NCBI RefSeq assembly: GCF_910591885.1
Contig: NW_025963562.1
Location: 124,001 to 188,000 of the forward strand
Origin: Bombus terrestris
Taxonomy: Eukaryota; Arthropoda; Insecta; Hymenoptera; Apidae
Length of the DNA: 64,000 nucleotides
Direction: 5' to 3'
The notes under the pieces are model-generated. The model ran no database searches, was not told the DNA's origin, and saw nothing but the letters and a program-made list of their open reading frames with translations. The position numbers and the translations under genes were made by a program. Below, one piece after another: positions 44,461 through 58,100 of the stretch. Each line of letters begins with the position of its first letter. The stretch's first letter is position 1.

Positions 44461-44700
44461 TACGTTATAATGTATAACGTTATATTCCATCACTGTAGGA
44501 CCTATAACGTTATAGTGCACCACTATATGACGTATATCGTTATATACTATTACGTTATGACGTATAACGTTATATACTATTACGTTATAATGTATAACGT
44601 TATATTCCATCACTGTAGGACCTATAACGTTATAGTGCACCACTATATGACGTATAGCGTTATATACCATTACGTCATTACATATAACGTTATATCGCAT
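44461..44700. repeat. 120-bp tandem duplication in R2
   Basis: Four monomers repeated: 44461-44580 and 44581-44700, with a TATATCG against TATAGCG difference at the copy ends. R3 has a 780-bp duplication at the same place. Confidence 0.8.
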
Positions 44701-45492
44701 CACTATATGACGTACGATGTTTTATACTATTACGTTATAACGTTTAACGTTACATTGCATCTCTATATGACGTATAACGTTATATACTATTACGTTATTA
44801 CGTATAACGTTACATACTATTACGTTATAACGTATAAAATTGTATCGCATCACAATATGAAGTATAACATTATATTGCATCACTATATGACGTATAACGA
44901 TATATTGCATCACTATGTGGCGTATAACGTTATATACTATTACGTTATGACGTATAACGTTATATACTATTACGTTATAAGGTATAACGTCATATACTGT
45001 TAGGTTATAAGGTATAACGTTGTATTGCATATCTATAGGACTAATAACGATATATTGCATCACAATATGGCGTATAACGTTATACACTATTACGTTATTA
45101 CGTATAACGTTATATCGCATCACTATATGACGTATAACGTTTTATTGCCTCTCTTTCTGTCGTATAGCGATATATTGCATCACTATATGACGTATAACGT
45201 TATATACTATTACGTTATGACGTATCACGTTGTATACAATTATGTTATAACGTATAAAGTTATATCGCATCACAATATGAGGTATAACGTTATATACTAT
45301 TACGTTATAACCTATAACGTTATATTCTATTACGTTATGTCGTATAACGTTACATACTATTAGGTTATATTGTATAACATTATGTCGAATCATTATATGA
45401 CGTATAACGATATATTGCACCACTATATGACGTATAACGTTATATACTATTACGTTATAACGTATAACGTTATATACAATTACGTTGTGACG

Positions 45493-45519
45493 TATAACGT
45501 ATACTATTACGTTATAAGG
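45493..45519. repeat. 27-bp monomer variant (3-bp deletion), 3 copies
   Basis: TATAACGTATACTATT replaces TATAACGTTATATACTATT, a 3-bp loss next to the core. Further copies are near 52660 and 63574. These positions differ by 7,167 and 18,081 bp, the same spacings as the surrounding blocks. Confidence 0.85.
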
Positions 45520-48500
45520 TATAACGTCATGTACTGTAAGGTTATAAGGTATAACGTTGTATTGCATAACTATAGGCCGTATAACGATATATTGCATCAC
45601 AATATTGCGTATCAGGTCATATACTATTACGTTATTACGTATAACGTTATATCGCATCACTATATGACGTATAACGTTTTATTGCCTCTCTTTCGGTCGT
45701 ATAACGATATATTGCATCACTATATGACGTATAACGTTATATACTATTACGTTATAATGTATAACGTTATATTCCATCACTATGAGACCTATAACGTTAT
45801 ATTGCACCACAATATGACGTATAACGGTATATACTATTACGTTATGACGTATAACGTTATGTATTATGACGTTTTATACTATAACGTTATATTCCATCAC
45901 TATAGGACCTATAACGTTATATCGCATCACTATATGACGTATAACGGTATATTGCATCACTATATGACGTATAACGTTATATACTATTAGATTGTAAGGT
46001 ATAACGTCATATACTATTAGATTACAAGGTATAACTTTGTATTGCATAACTATAGGACGTATAACGACATATAGCATCACTATATGGCGTATAACGTTAT
46101 ATGCTATTACGGTATAATGTATAACGTTATATTCCATCACTGTAGGACCTATAACGTTATAGTGCACCACTATATGACGAATAGCGTTATATACCATTAC
46201 GTTATTACGTTTAACGTTATATCGCATCACTATATGACGTATAACGTTTTATTGCCTCTCTTTCGGTCGTATAACAATATATTGCATCACTGTATGACGT
46301 ATAACGTTATATACTATTACGTTATGACGTATCGCGTTGTATACAATTATGTTATAACGTATAAAATTATATCGCATCACAATATGAGGTATAACATTAT
46401 ATTGCATCACTATATGACGTATAATGTTATATTGCATCACTACATGAGGTATAGCGTTATATACTATTACGCTATAACGTATAATGTTATATACAACTAT
46501 GTTTTATTGTATAACGTTATATACTATTACGTTATAACGTATAACGTTATATACCATTACGTTATAATGTATAACGTTATATTCCATCACTATAGGACCT
46601 ATAACGTTATATTGCACCACTATATGACTTACAACGTTATATACTATTACGTTATGACGTAAAACGTTATATACTATTACGTTATTACGTATAACGTTAT
46701 ATCGCATCACTATATGACGTACGATGTTTTATACTATTATTTTATAACGTTTAGCGTTATGTTGCATTACTATATGATGCATAACGTTATATATTATTAC
46801 GTTATAATGTATAACGTTATATTCCATCACTATAGGACCTATAACGTTATATTGCAACCACTATATGACGTATAACGTTATATACTATTACGTTATTACG
46901 TATAACGTTATATACTATTACGTTATGGCGTATAACGTTATATACTATTACGTTATAATGTATAACGTTATATTCCATCACTATGAGACCTAAAACGTTA
47001 TATTGCACCACTATATGACGTATAACGATATATACTATTACGTTATGACGTATAACGTTATGTATTATTACGTTTTATACTATAACGTTATATTCCATCA
47101 CTATAGGACCTACAACGTTATATCGCATCACTATATGACGTATAACGATATATTGCATCACTATATGACGTATAACGTTATATACTCTTACCTTGTAAGG
47201 CATAACGTCATATGCTATTAGATTACAAGGTATAACTTTGTATTGCATAACTATAGGACGTATAACGACATATTGCATCACTATATGGCGTATAGCGTTA
47301 TATACTATTACGTTATAATCTATAACGTTATATTCCATCACTATAGGACCTATAACGTTATATTGCAACCACTATATGACGTATAACGTTATATACTATT
47401 ACGTTATTACGTATAACGTTATATACTATTACGTTATGGCGTATAACGTTATATACTATTACGTTATAATGTATAACGTTATATTCCATCACTATGAGAC
47501 CTAAAACGTTATATTGCACCACTATATGACGTATAACGTTATATACTATTACGTTATGACGTACAACGTTATGTACTATTACGTTATGACGTATAACGTT
47601 ATATACTATTACGTTATAATGTATAACGTTATATTCCATCACTATAAGGCCTATAACGTTATATACTATTACGTTATGACGTATAACGTTATATACTATT
47701 ACGTTATAATGTATATCGTTATATTCCATCACTATAAGGCCTATAACGTTATATTGCACCTCTATATGACTTATAACGTTATATACTATTACGTTATGAC
47801 GTATAACTTTATGTACTATTACGTTATGACGTATAACGTTATATAGTATTACGTTATAATGTATAACGTTATATTCCATCACTATAAGGCCTATAACGTT
47901 ATATACTATTACGTTATGACGTATAACGTTATATACTATTACGTTATAATGTATAACGTTATATTCCATCACTATGAGGCCTATAACGTTATATTGCACC
48001 ACTATATGACGTATAACGGTATATACCATTACGTTATGACGTATAACGTTATGTATTATTACGTTTTATACTATAACGTTACATTCCATCACTATAGGAC
48101 CTATAACGTTATACCGCACCACTATATGACGTATAACGATATATTGCATCACTATATGACGTATAACGTTATATACTATTACGTTATGACGTATCACGTT
48201 ATATACAATTATGTTATAACGTATAAATGTATATCGCATCACAATATGAGGTATAACGTTATATTGCATCACTATATGACGTATAACGATATATTGCATC
48301 ACTATATGACGTATAACGTTATATACTATTACGTTATAACGTATAACGTTATATACTATTACGTTATAACGTATAACGTTATATACTATTACGTTATGAC
48401 GTATAACGTTATATACTGCTACGTTATAATGTATAATGTCATATACTGTAAGGTTATAAGATATAACGTTGTATTGCATATCTATAGGACGTATAACGAT

Positions 48501-50272
48501 ATATTGCATCACTATATGGCGTATAAACTTATAAACTATTACGTTATAATGAATAACGTTATATTCCATCACTATATGGCGTATATCGTTCTAGTGCATC
48601 TCTATATGACGTATAAAGATATATTGCATCACTATATGGCGTATAAAGTTATAAACTATTACGTTATAGTGTATAACGTTATATTCCATCACTATATGGC
48701 GTATATCGTTATATTGCATCTCTATTGGACCTATAACGATATATTGCAACACTATATGGCGTATAAAGTTATAAACTAGTACGTTATAATGTATAACGTT
48801 ATATTCCATCACTATAGGCCCTGTAACGCTATATTGCACCACTATATGACCTATAACGTTATATACTATTACGTTATAAGTTATAACGTTATATACTATT
48901 ACGTTATATACTATAACGTTGTATTCCATCTCTATACGACCTATAACGTTATATTCCATCACTATAGGACCTATAACGTTATATCGCATCACTATATGAC
49001 GTATAACGATATATTCCATCACTATATGACGTATAACGTTATATACTATTACATTATAAGGAATAACGTCATATACTATTAGGTTACAAGGTATAACGTT
49101 GTATTGCATAACTATAGGACGTATAACGATATATTGCATCACTATATGGCGTATAACGTTATATACTATTACGTTATAATGTATAACGTTATATTCCATC
49201 ACTGTAGGACCTATAACGTTATAGTGCACTACTATATGACGTAAAGCGTTATATACCATTACGTTGTTACGTTTAACGTTATGTCGCATCACTATATGAC
49301 GTACGATGTTTTATACTATTACGTTATAACGTTTAACGTTATATTGCACCACTATATGACGTATAACGTTATATTCCATCACTGTAGGACCTATAACGTT
49401 ATAGTGCACCACTATATGACGTATAGCGTTATATACTATTACGTTATTACGTATAGCGTTATATACTATTACGTTATGACGTATAACGTTATATCGCATC
49501 ACTATATGACGTATAACGTTTTATTGCCTCTCTTTCGGTCGTATAACGATATATTGCATCACTATATGACGTATAACGTTATATACTATTACGTTATGAC
49601 GTATCGCGTTGAATACAATTATGTTATAACATATAAAATTATATCGCATCACAATATGAGGTATAACATTATATTGCATCACTATATGACGATATATTGC
49701 TTAACGTTATATATTGCCTATAACGTTATATCGCATCACTATATGACGTGTAACGTTATATGCTATTACGTTATAACGTATAACGTTATATACTATTACG
49801 TTATAATGTATAACGTTATATTCCATCACTATAGGACCTATAACGTTATATTGCACCACTATATGACGTACAACGTTATATACTATTACGTTATGACGTA
49901 AAACGTTATATACTATTACGTTATTACGTATAACGCTATATCGCATCACTATATGACGTACGATGTTTTATACTGTTACGTTATAACGTTTAGCGTTATG
50001 TTGCATTACTATATGATGCATAACGTTATATACTATTACGTTATAATGTATAACGTTATATTCTATCACTATAGGACCTATAACGTTATATTGCAACCAC
50101 TATATGACGTATAACGTTACATACTATTACGTTATTACGTATAACGTTATATACTATTACGATATGACGTATATCGTTATATACTATTACGTTATAATGT
50201 ATAACGTTATATTCCATCACTATGAGACCTAAAACGTTATATTGCACCACTATATGACGTATAACGTTATTT

Positions 50273-51832
50273 ACTATTACGTTATGACGTATAACGTTAT
50301 GTACTATTACGTTATGACGTATAACGTTATATACTATTACATTATAATGTATAACGTTATATTCCATCACTATAAGGCCTATAACGTTATATTGCACCAC
50401 TACATGACGTATAACGTTATATACTATTACGTTATGACGTATAACGTTATGTACTATTACGTTATGACGTATAACGTTATATTCCATCACTATAAGGCCT
50501 ATAACGTTATATTGCACCACTACATGACGTATAACGTTATATACGATTACGTTATGACGTATAACGTTATGTACTATTACGTTATGACGTATAGCGTTAT
50601 ATAATATTACGTTATAATGTATAACGTTATATTCCATCACTATAAGGCCTATAACGGTATAATGCACCACTACATGACGTATAACGTTATATACTATTAC
50701 GTTATGACGTATAACGTTATGTATTATTACCTTTTATACTATAACGTTATATTCCATCACTATAGGACCTATAACGTTATATCGCATCACTATATGACGC
50801 ATAACGATATATTGCATCACTATATGACGTATAACGTTATATACTATTACATTATAAGGTATAACGTCATATACTATAAGGTTACAAGGTATAACGTTGT
50901 ATTGCATAACTATAGGACGTATAACGACATATTGCATCACTATATGGCGTATAACGTTATATACTATTACGTTATAATGTATAACGTTATATTCCATCAC
51001 TGTAGGACCTATAACGTTATAGTGCACCACTATATGACGTATATCGTTATATACTATTACGTTATGACGTATAACGTTATGTACTATTACGTTATGACGT
51101 ATAACGTTATATACTATTACGTTATAATGTATAACGTTATAATCCATCACTATAAGGGCTATAACGTTATATTGCACCACTACATGACGTATAACGTTAT
51201 ATACTATTACGTTATGACGTATAACGTTATGTACTATTACGTTATGACGTATAACGTTATATTCCATCACTATAAGGCCTATAACGTTATATTGCACCAC
51301 TACATGACGTATAACGTTATATACGATTACGTTATGACGTATAACGTTATGTACTATTACGTTATGACGTATAGCGTTATATACTATTACGTTATAATGT
51401 ATAACGTTATATTCCATCACTATAAGGCCTATAACGGTATATTGCACCACTACATGACGTATAACGTTATATACTATTACGTTATGACGTATAACGTTAT
51501 GTATTATTACCTTTTATACTATAACGTTATATTCCATCACTATTGGACCTATAACGTTATATCGCATCACTATATGACGCATAACGATATATTGCATCAC
51601 TATATGACGTATAACGTTATATACTATTACATTATAAGGTATAACGTCATATACTATAAGGTTACAAGGTATAACGTTGTATTGCATAACTATAGGACGT
51701 ATAACGACATATTGCATCACTATATGGCGTATAACGTTATATACTATTACGTTATAATGTATAACGTTATATTCCATCACTGTAGGACCTATAACGTTAT
51801 AGTGCACCACTATATGACGTATAGCGTTATAT
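50273..51832. repeat. 780-bp tandem duplication in R3 (26 monomers)
   Basis: 50273 to about 51052 repeats at 51053 to about 51832. Copy 2 has private changes AATCCATCACTATAAGGGC near 51141 and CACTATTGG near 51541. Its junction carries the same TATATCG variant as the 120-bp duplications of R2 and R2'. Confidence 0.85.
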
Positions 51833-52170
51833 ACCATTACGTCATTACATATAACGTTATATCGCATCACTATATGACGTACGATGTTTTATACTATTAC
51901 GTTATAACGTTTAACGTTACATTGCACCTCTATATGACGTATAACGTTATATACTATTACGTTATTACGTATAACGTTACATACTATTACGTTATAACGT
52001 ATAAAATTGTATCGCATCACAATATGAAGTATAACATTATATTGCATCACTATATGACGTATAACGATATATTGCATCACTATGTGGCGTATAACGTTAT
52101 ATACTATTACGTTATGACGTATAACGTTATATACTATTACGTTATAAGGTATAACGTCATATACTGTTAG
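50617..52170 (+). other. Longest stop-free frame, not a gene
   Basis: A 517-codon open frame made wholly of ten-residue repeats such as MTYNVIYYYV and MYNVIFHHYR. It stays open because monomers are 30 bp and this stretch has no odd-length unit. The opposite strand is also open over much of the same bases (50734-51450, 51514-51870). There is no start context, no non-repeat end, no signal or fold motif and no codon preference apart from the satellite itself. It is reported only so the reader does not mistake it for a coding sequence. Confidence 0.9.
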
Positions 52171-53685
52171 GTTATAAGGTATAACGTTGTATTGCATATC
52201 TATAGGACTAATAACGATATATTGCATCACAATATGGCGTATAACGTTATACACTATTACGTTATTACGTATAACGTTATATCGCATCACTATATGACGT
52301 ATAACGTTTTATTGCCTCTCTTTCTGTCGTATAGCGATATATTGCATCACTATATGACGTATAACGTTATATACTATTACGTTATGACGTATCACGTTGT
52401 ATACAATTATGTTATAACGTATAAAGTTATATCGCATCACAATATGAGGTATAACGTTATATACTATTACGTTATAACCTATAACGTTATATTCTATTAC
52501 GTTATGTCGTATAACGTTACATACTATTAGGTTATATTGTATAACATTATATCGAATCATTATATGACGTATAACGATATATTGCACCACTATATGACGT
52601 ATAACGTTATATACTATTACGTTATAACGTATAACGTTATATACAATTACGTTGTGACGTATAACGTATACTATTACGTTATAAGGTATAACGTCATGTA
52701 CTGTAAGGTTATAAGGTATAACGTTGTATTGCATAACTATAGGCCGTATAACGATATATTGCATCACAATATTGCGTATCAGGTCATATACTATTACGTT
52801 ATTACGTATAACGTTATATCGCATCACTATATGACGTATAACGTTTTATTGCCTCTCTTTCGGTCGTATAACGATATATTGCATCACTATATGACGTATA
52901 ACGTTATATACTATTACGTTATAATGTATAACGTTATATTCCATCACTATGAGACCTATAACGTTATATTGCACCACTATATGACGTATAACGGTATATA
53001 CTATTACGTTATGACGTATAACGTTATGTATTATTACGTTTTATACTATAACGTTATATTCCATCACTATAGGACCTATAACGTTATATCGCACCACTAT
53101 ATGACGTATAACGGTATATACCATTACGTTATGACGTATAACGTTATGTATTATTACGTTTTATACTATAACGTTACATTCCATCACTATAGGACCTATA
53201 ACGTTATACCGCACCACTATATGACGTATAACGATATATTGCATCACTATATGACGTATAACGTTATATACTATTACGTTATGACGTATCACGTTATATA
53301 CAATTATGTTATAACGTATAAATGTATATCGCATCACAATATGAGGTATAACGTTATATTGCATCACTATATGACGTATAACGATATATTGCATCACTAT
53401 ATGACGTATAACGTTATATACTATTACGTTATAACGTATAACGTTATATACTATTACGTTATAACGTATAACGTTATATACTATTACGTTATGACGTATA
53501 ACGTTATATACTGCTACGTTATAATGTATAATGTCATATACTGTAAGGTTATAAGATATAACGTTGTATTGCATATCTATAGGACGTATAACGATATATT
53601 GCATCACTATATGGCGTATAAACTTATAAACTATTACGTTATAATGAATAACGTTATATTCCATCACTATATGGCGTATATCGTT

Positions 53686-55185
53686 CTAGTGCATCTCTAT
53701 ATGACGTATAAAGATATATTGCATCACTATATGGCGTATAAAGTTATAAACTATTACGTTATAGTGTATAACGTTATATTCCATCACTATATGGCGTATA
53801 TCGTTATATTGCATCTCTATTGGACCTATAACGATATATTGCAACACTATATGGCGTATAAAGTTATAAACTAGTACGTTATAATGTATAACGTTATATT
53901 CCATCACTATAGGCCCTGTAACGCTATATTGCACCACTATATGACCTATAACGTTATATACTATTACGTTATAAGTTATAACGTTATATACTATTACGTT
54001 ATATACTATAACGTTGTATTCCATCTCTATACGACCTATAACGTTATATTCCATCACTATAGGACCTATAACGTTATATCGCATCACTATATGACGTATA
54101 ACGATATATTCCATCACTATATGACGTATAACGTTATATACTATTACATTATAAGGAATAACGTCATATACTATTAGGTTACAAGGTATAACGTTGTATT
54201 GCATAACTATAGGACGTATAACGATATATTGCATCACTATATGGCGTATAACGTTATATACTATTACGTTATAATGTATAACGTTATATTCCATCACTGT
54301 AGGACCTATAACGTTATAGTGCACTACTATATGACGTAAAGCGTTATATACCATTACGTTGTTACGTTTAACGTTATGTCGCATCACTATATGACGTACG
54401 ATGTTTTATACTATTACGTTATAACGTTTAACGTTATATTGCACCACTATATGACGTATAACGTTATATTCCATCACTGTAGGACCTATAACGTTATAGT
54501 GCACCACTATATGACGTATAGCGTTATATACTATTACGTTATTACGTATAGCGTTATATACTATTACGTTATGACGTATAACGTTGTATTGCATCACTAT
54601 AGGACGTATAACGTTATATTGCATCACTATATGGCGTATAAACTTATACACTATTACGTTATAATGTATAACGTTATATTCCATCACTATAGGGCGTATA
54701 TCGTTATATTGCATCTCTATATGACGTATAGCGTTATATACTATTACGTTATAATGTACAACGTTATATTCCATCACTGTAGGACCTATAACGTTATAGT
54801 GCACCACTATATGTCGTATAACGTTATATACTATTACGTTATTACGTATAACGTTATATCTCATCACTACATGACGTACGATGTTTTATACTATTACGTT
54901 ATAACGTTTAACGTTACATTGCACCTCTATATGACGTATAACGTTATATACTATTACGTTTTGACGGATAACGTTATATACTATTACGTTATAAGGTATA
55001 ACGTCATATACTGTTAGGTTATAAGGAATAACGTTGTATTGCATAACTGTAGGACGTATAACGATATATTGCATCACTATAGGACGTATAACGATATATT
55101 GCATCACTATATGGCGTATAAACTTATAAACTATTACGTTATAATGAATAACGTTATATTCCATCACTATATGGCGTATATCGTT
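53686..55185. repeat. Sub-block R4, truncated (1,500 bp, 50 monomers)
   Basis: Starts like R3 (offset 5,095) but after 54567-54585 switches to the sequence at 36487, so it joins the end of one superunit to the start of the next. The switch lies within GTTATGACGTATAACGTT, shared by both parents. Confidence 0.82.
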
Positions 55186-58100
55186 CTAGTGCTTCTCTAT
55201 ATGACGTATAAAGATATATTGCATCACTATATGGCGTATAAAGTTATAAACTATTACGTTATAGTGTATAACGTTATATTTCATCACTATATGGCGTATA
55301 TCGTTATATTGCATCTCTATTGGACCTATAACGATATATTGCAACACTATATGGCGTATAAAGTTATAAACTAGTACGTTATAATGTATAACGTTATATT
55401 CCATCACTATAGGTCCTGTAACGCTATATTGCACCACTATATGACCTATAACGTTATATACTATTACGTTATAAGTTATAACGTTATATACTATTACGTT
55501 ATATACTATAACGTTGTATTCCATCTCTATACGACCTATAACGTTATATTCCATCACTATAGGACCTATAACGTTATATCGCATCACTATATGACGTATA
55601 ACGATATATTCCATCACTATATGACGTATAACGTTATATACTATTACATTATAAGGAATAACGTCATATACTATTAGGTTACAAGGTATAACGTTGTATT
55701 GCATAACTATAGGACGTATAACGATATATTGCATCACTATATGGCGTATAACGTTATATACTATTACGTTATAATGTATAACGTTATATTCCATCACTGT
55801 AGGACCTATAACGTTATAGTGCACTACTATATGACGTAAAGCGTTATATACCATTACGTTATTACGTTTAACGTTATGTCGCATCACTATATGACGTACG
55901 ATGTTTTATACTATTACGTTATAACGTTTAACGTTATATTGCACCACTATATGACGTATAACGTTATATTCCATCACTGTAGGACCCATAACGTTATAGT
56001 GCACCACTATATGACGTATAGCGTTATATACTATTACGTTATTACGTATAGCGTTATATACTATTACGTTATGACGTATAACGTTATATCGCATCACTAT
56101 ATGACGTATAACGTTTTATTGCCTCTCTTTCGGTCGTATAACGATATATTGCATCACTATATGACGTATAACGTTATATACTATTACGTTATGACGTATC
56201 GCGTTGAATACAATTATGTTATAACATATAAAATTATATCGCATCACAATATGAGGCATAACATTATATTGCATCACTATATGACGATATATTGCTTAAC
56301 GTTATATATTGCCTATAACGTTATATCGCATCACTATATGACGTGTAACGTTATATGCTATTACGTTATAACGTATAACGTTATATACTATTACGTTATA
56401 ATGTATAACGTTATATTCCATCACTATAGGACCTATAACGTTATATTGCACCACTATATGACGTACAACGTTATATACTATTACGTTATGACGTAAAACG
56501 TTATATACTATTACGTTATTACGTATAACGCTATATCGCATCACTATATGACGTACGATGTTTTATACTGTTACGTTATAACGTTTAGCGTTATGTTGCA
56601 TTACTATATGATGCATAACGTTATATACTATTACGTTATAATGTATAACGTTATATTCTATCACTATAGGACCTATAACGTTATATTGCAACCACTATAT
56701 GACGTATAACGTTACATACTATTACGTTATTACGTATAACGTTATATACTATTACGATATGACGTATATCGTTATATACTATTACGTTATAATGTATAAC
56801 GTTATATTCCATCACTATGAGACCTAAAACGTTATATTGCACCACTATATGACGTATAACGTTATTTACTATTACGTTATGACGTATAACGTTATGTACT
56901 ATTACGTTATGACGTATAACGTTATATACTATTACGTTATAATGTATAACGATATATTCCATCACTATAAGGCCTATAACGTTATATTGCATCACTACAT
57001 GACGTATAACGTTATATACTATTACGTTATGACGTATAACGTTATGTACTATTACGTTATGACGTATAACGTTATATTCCATCACTATAAGGCCTATAAC
57101 GTTATATTGCACCACTACATGACGTATAACGTTATATACGATTACGTTATGACGTATAACGTTATGTACTATTACGTTATGACGTATAGCGTTATATAAT
57201 ATTACGTTATAATGTATAACGTTATATTCCATCACTATAAGGCCTATAACGGTATAATGCACCACTACATGACGTATAACGTTATATACTATTACGTTAT
57301 GACGTATAACGTTATGTATTATTACCTTTTATACTATAACGTTATATTCCATCACTATAGGACCTATAACGTTATATCGCATCACTATATGACGCATAAC
57401 GATATATTGCATCACTATATGACGTATAACGTTATATACTATTACATTATAAGGTATAACGTCATATACTATAAGGTTACAACGTATAACGTTGTATTGC
57501 ATAACTATTGGACGTATAACGACATATTGCATCACTATATGGCGTATAACGTTATATACTATTACGTTATAATGTATAACGTTATATTCCATCACTGTAG
57601 GACCTATAACGTTATAGTGCACCACTATATGACGTATAGCGTTATATACCATTACGTTATTACGTTTAGCGTTATATCGCATGACTATATGACGTACGAT
57701 GTTTTATACTATTACGTTATAACGTTTAACGTTATATTGCACCACTATATGACGTATAACGTTTTATTGCCTCTCTTTCGGTCGTATAACGATATATTGT
57801 ATCACTATATGACGTACAACGATATATACTATTACGTTATGACGTAAAACGTTATATACTATTACGTTATTACGTATAACGCTATATCGCATCACTATAT
57901 GACGTACGATGTTTTATACTATTACGTTATAACGTTTAGCGTTATGTCGCATTACTATATGATGCATAACGTTATATACTAGTACGTTATAATGTATAAC
58001 GTTATATTCCATCACTATAGGACCTATAACGTTATATTGCAACCACTATATGACGTATAACGTTATATACTATTACGTTATTACGTATAACGCTATATCG

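Larger units (their letters stand above)
42084..48590. repeat. Sub-block R2 (6,507 bp, 217 monomers)
   Basis: Longest sub-block. Contains about 2.07 kb (roughly 45923-47995, 69 monomers) that R3 lacks, including a cassette-D relative at 47358-48029 and 31-bp monomers at 46854 and 47365. Markers at 43019, 45147 (CTTTCTGTC form), 45684 and 46254; 27-bp monomer at 45493. Confidence 0.82.
48591..53685. repeat. Sub-block R3 (5,095 bp, 170 monomers)
   Basis: Follows R2 at an offset of 6,507 bp up to about 51040, then 7,167 bp because of 660 bp (22 monomers) gained, then rejoins R2 at 5,095 bp after the 2,072-bp shortfall at about 53090-53111. Markers at 49526, 52314 and 52851. Confidence 0.82.
36487..54567. 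repeat. Superunit S copy 1 (18,081 bp, 603 monomers)
   Basis: The largest repeat level. 36487 onward equals 54568 onward at an offset of exactly 18,081 bp; the base before (36486 T, 54567 C) differs. The length is 603 x 30 - 9, which is what six 31-bp monomers, three fused 57-bp pairs and two 27-bp monomers give. It consists of the end of an earlier block and sub-blocks R1, R2, R3 and the start of R4. Confidence 0.88.

Noticed and set aside
50617..52170. Long Tyr/Val/Ile-rich open frames as repetitive structural proteins
   Set aside because: They are pure translations of the satellite, occur on both strands over the same bases, start and stop at 29-bp and 31-bp monomers, and have no non-repeat ends or start context.
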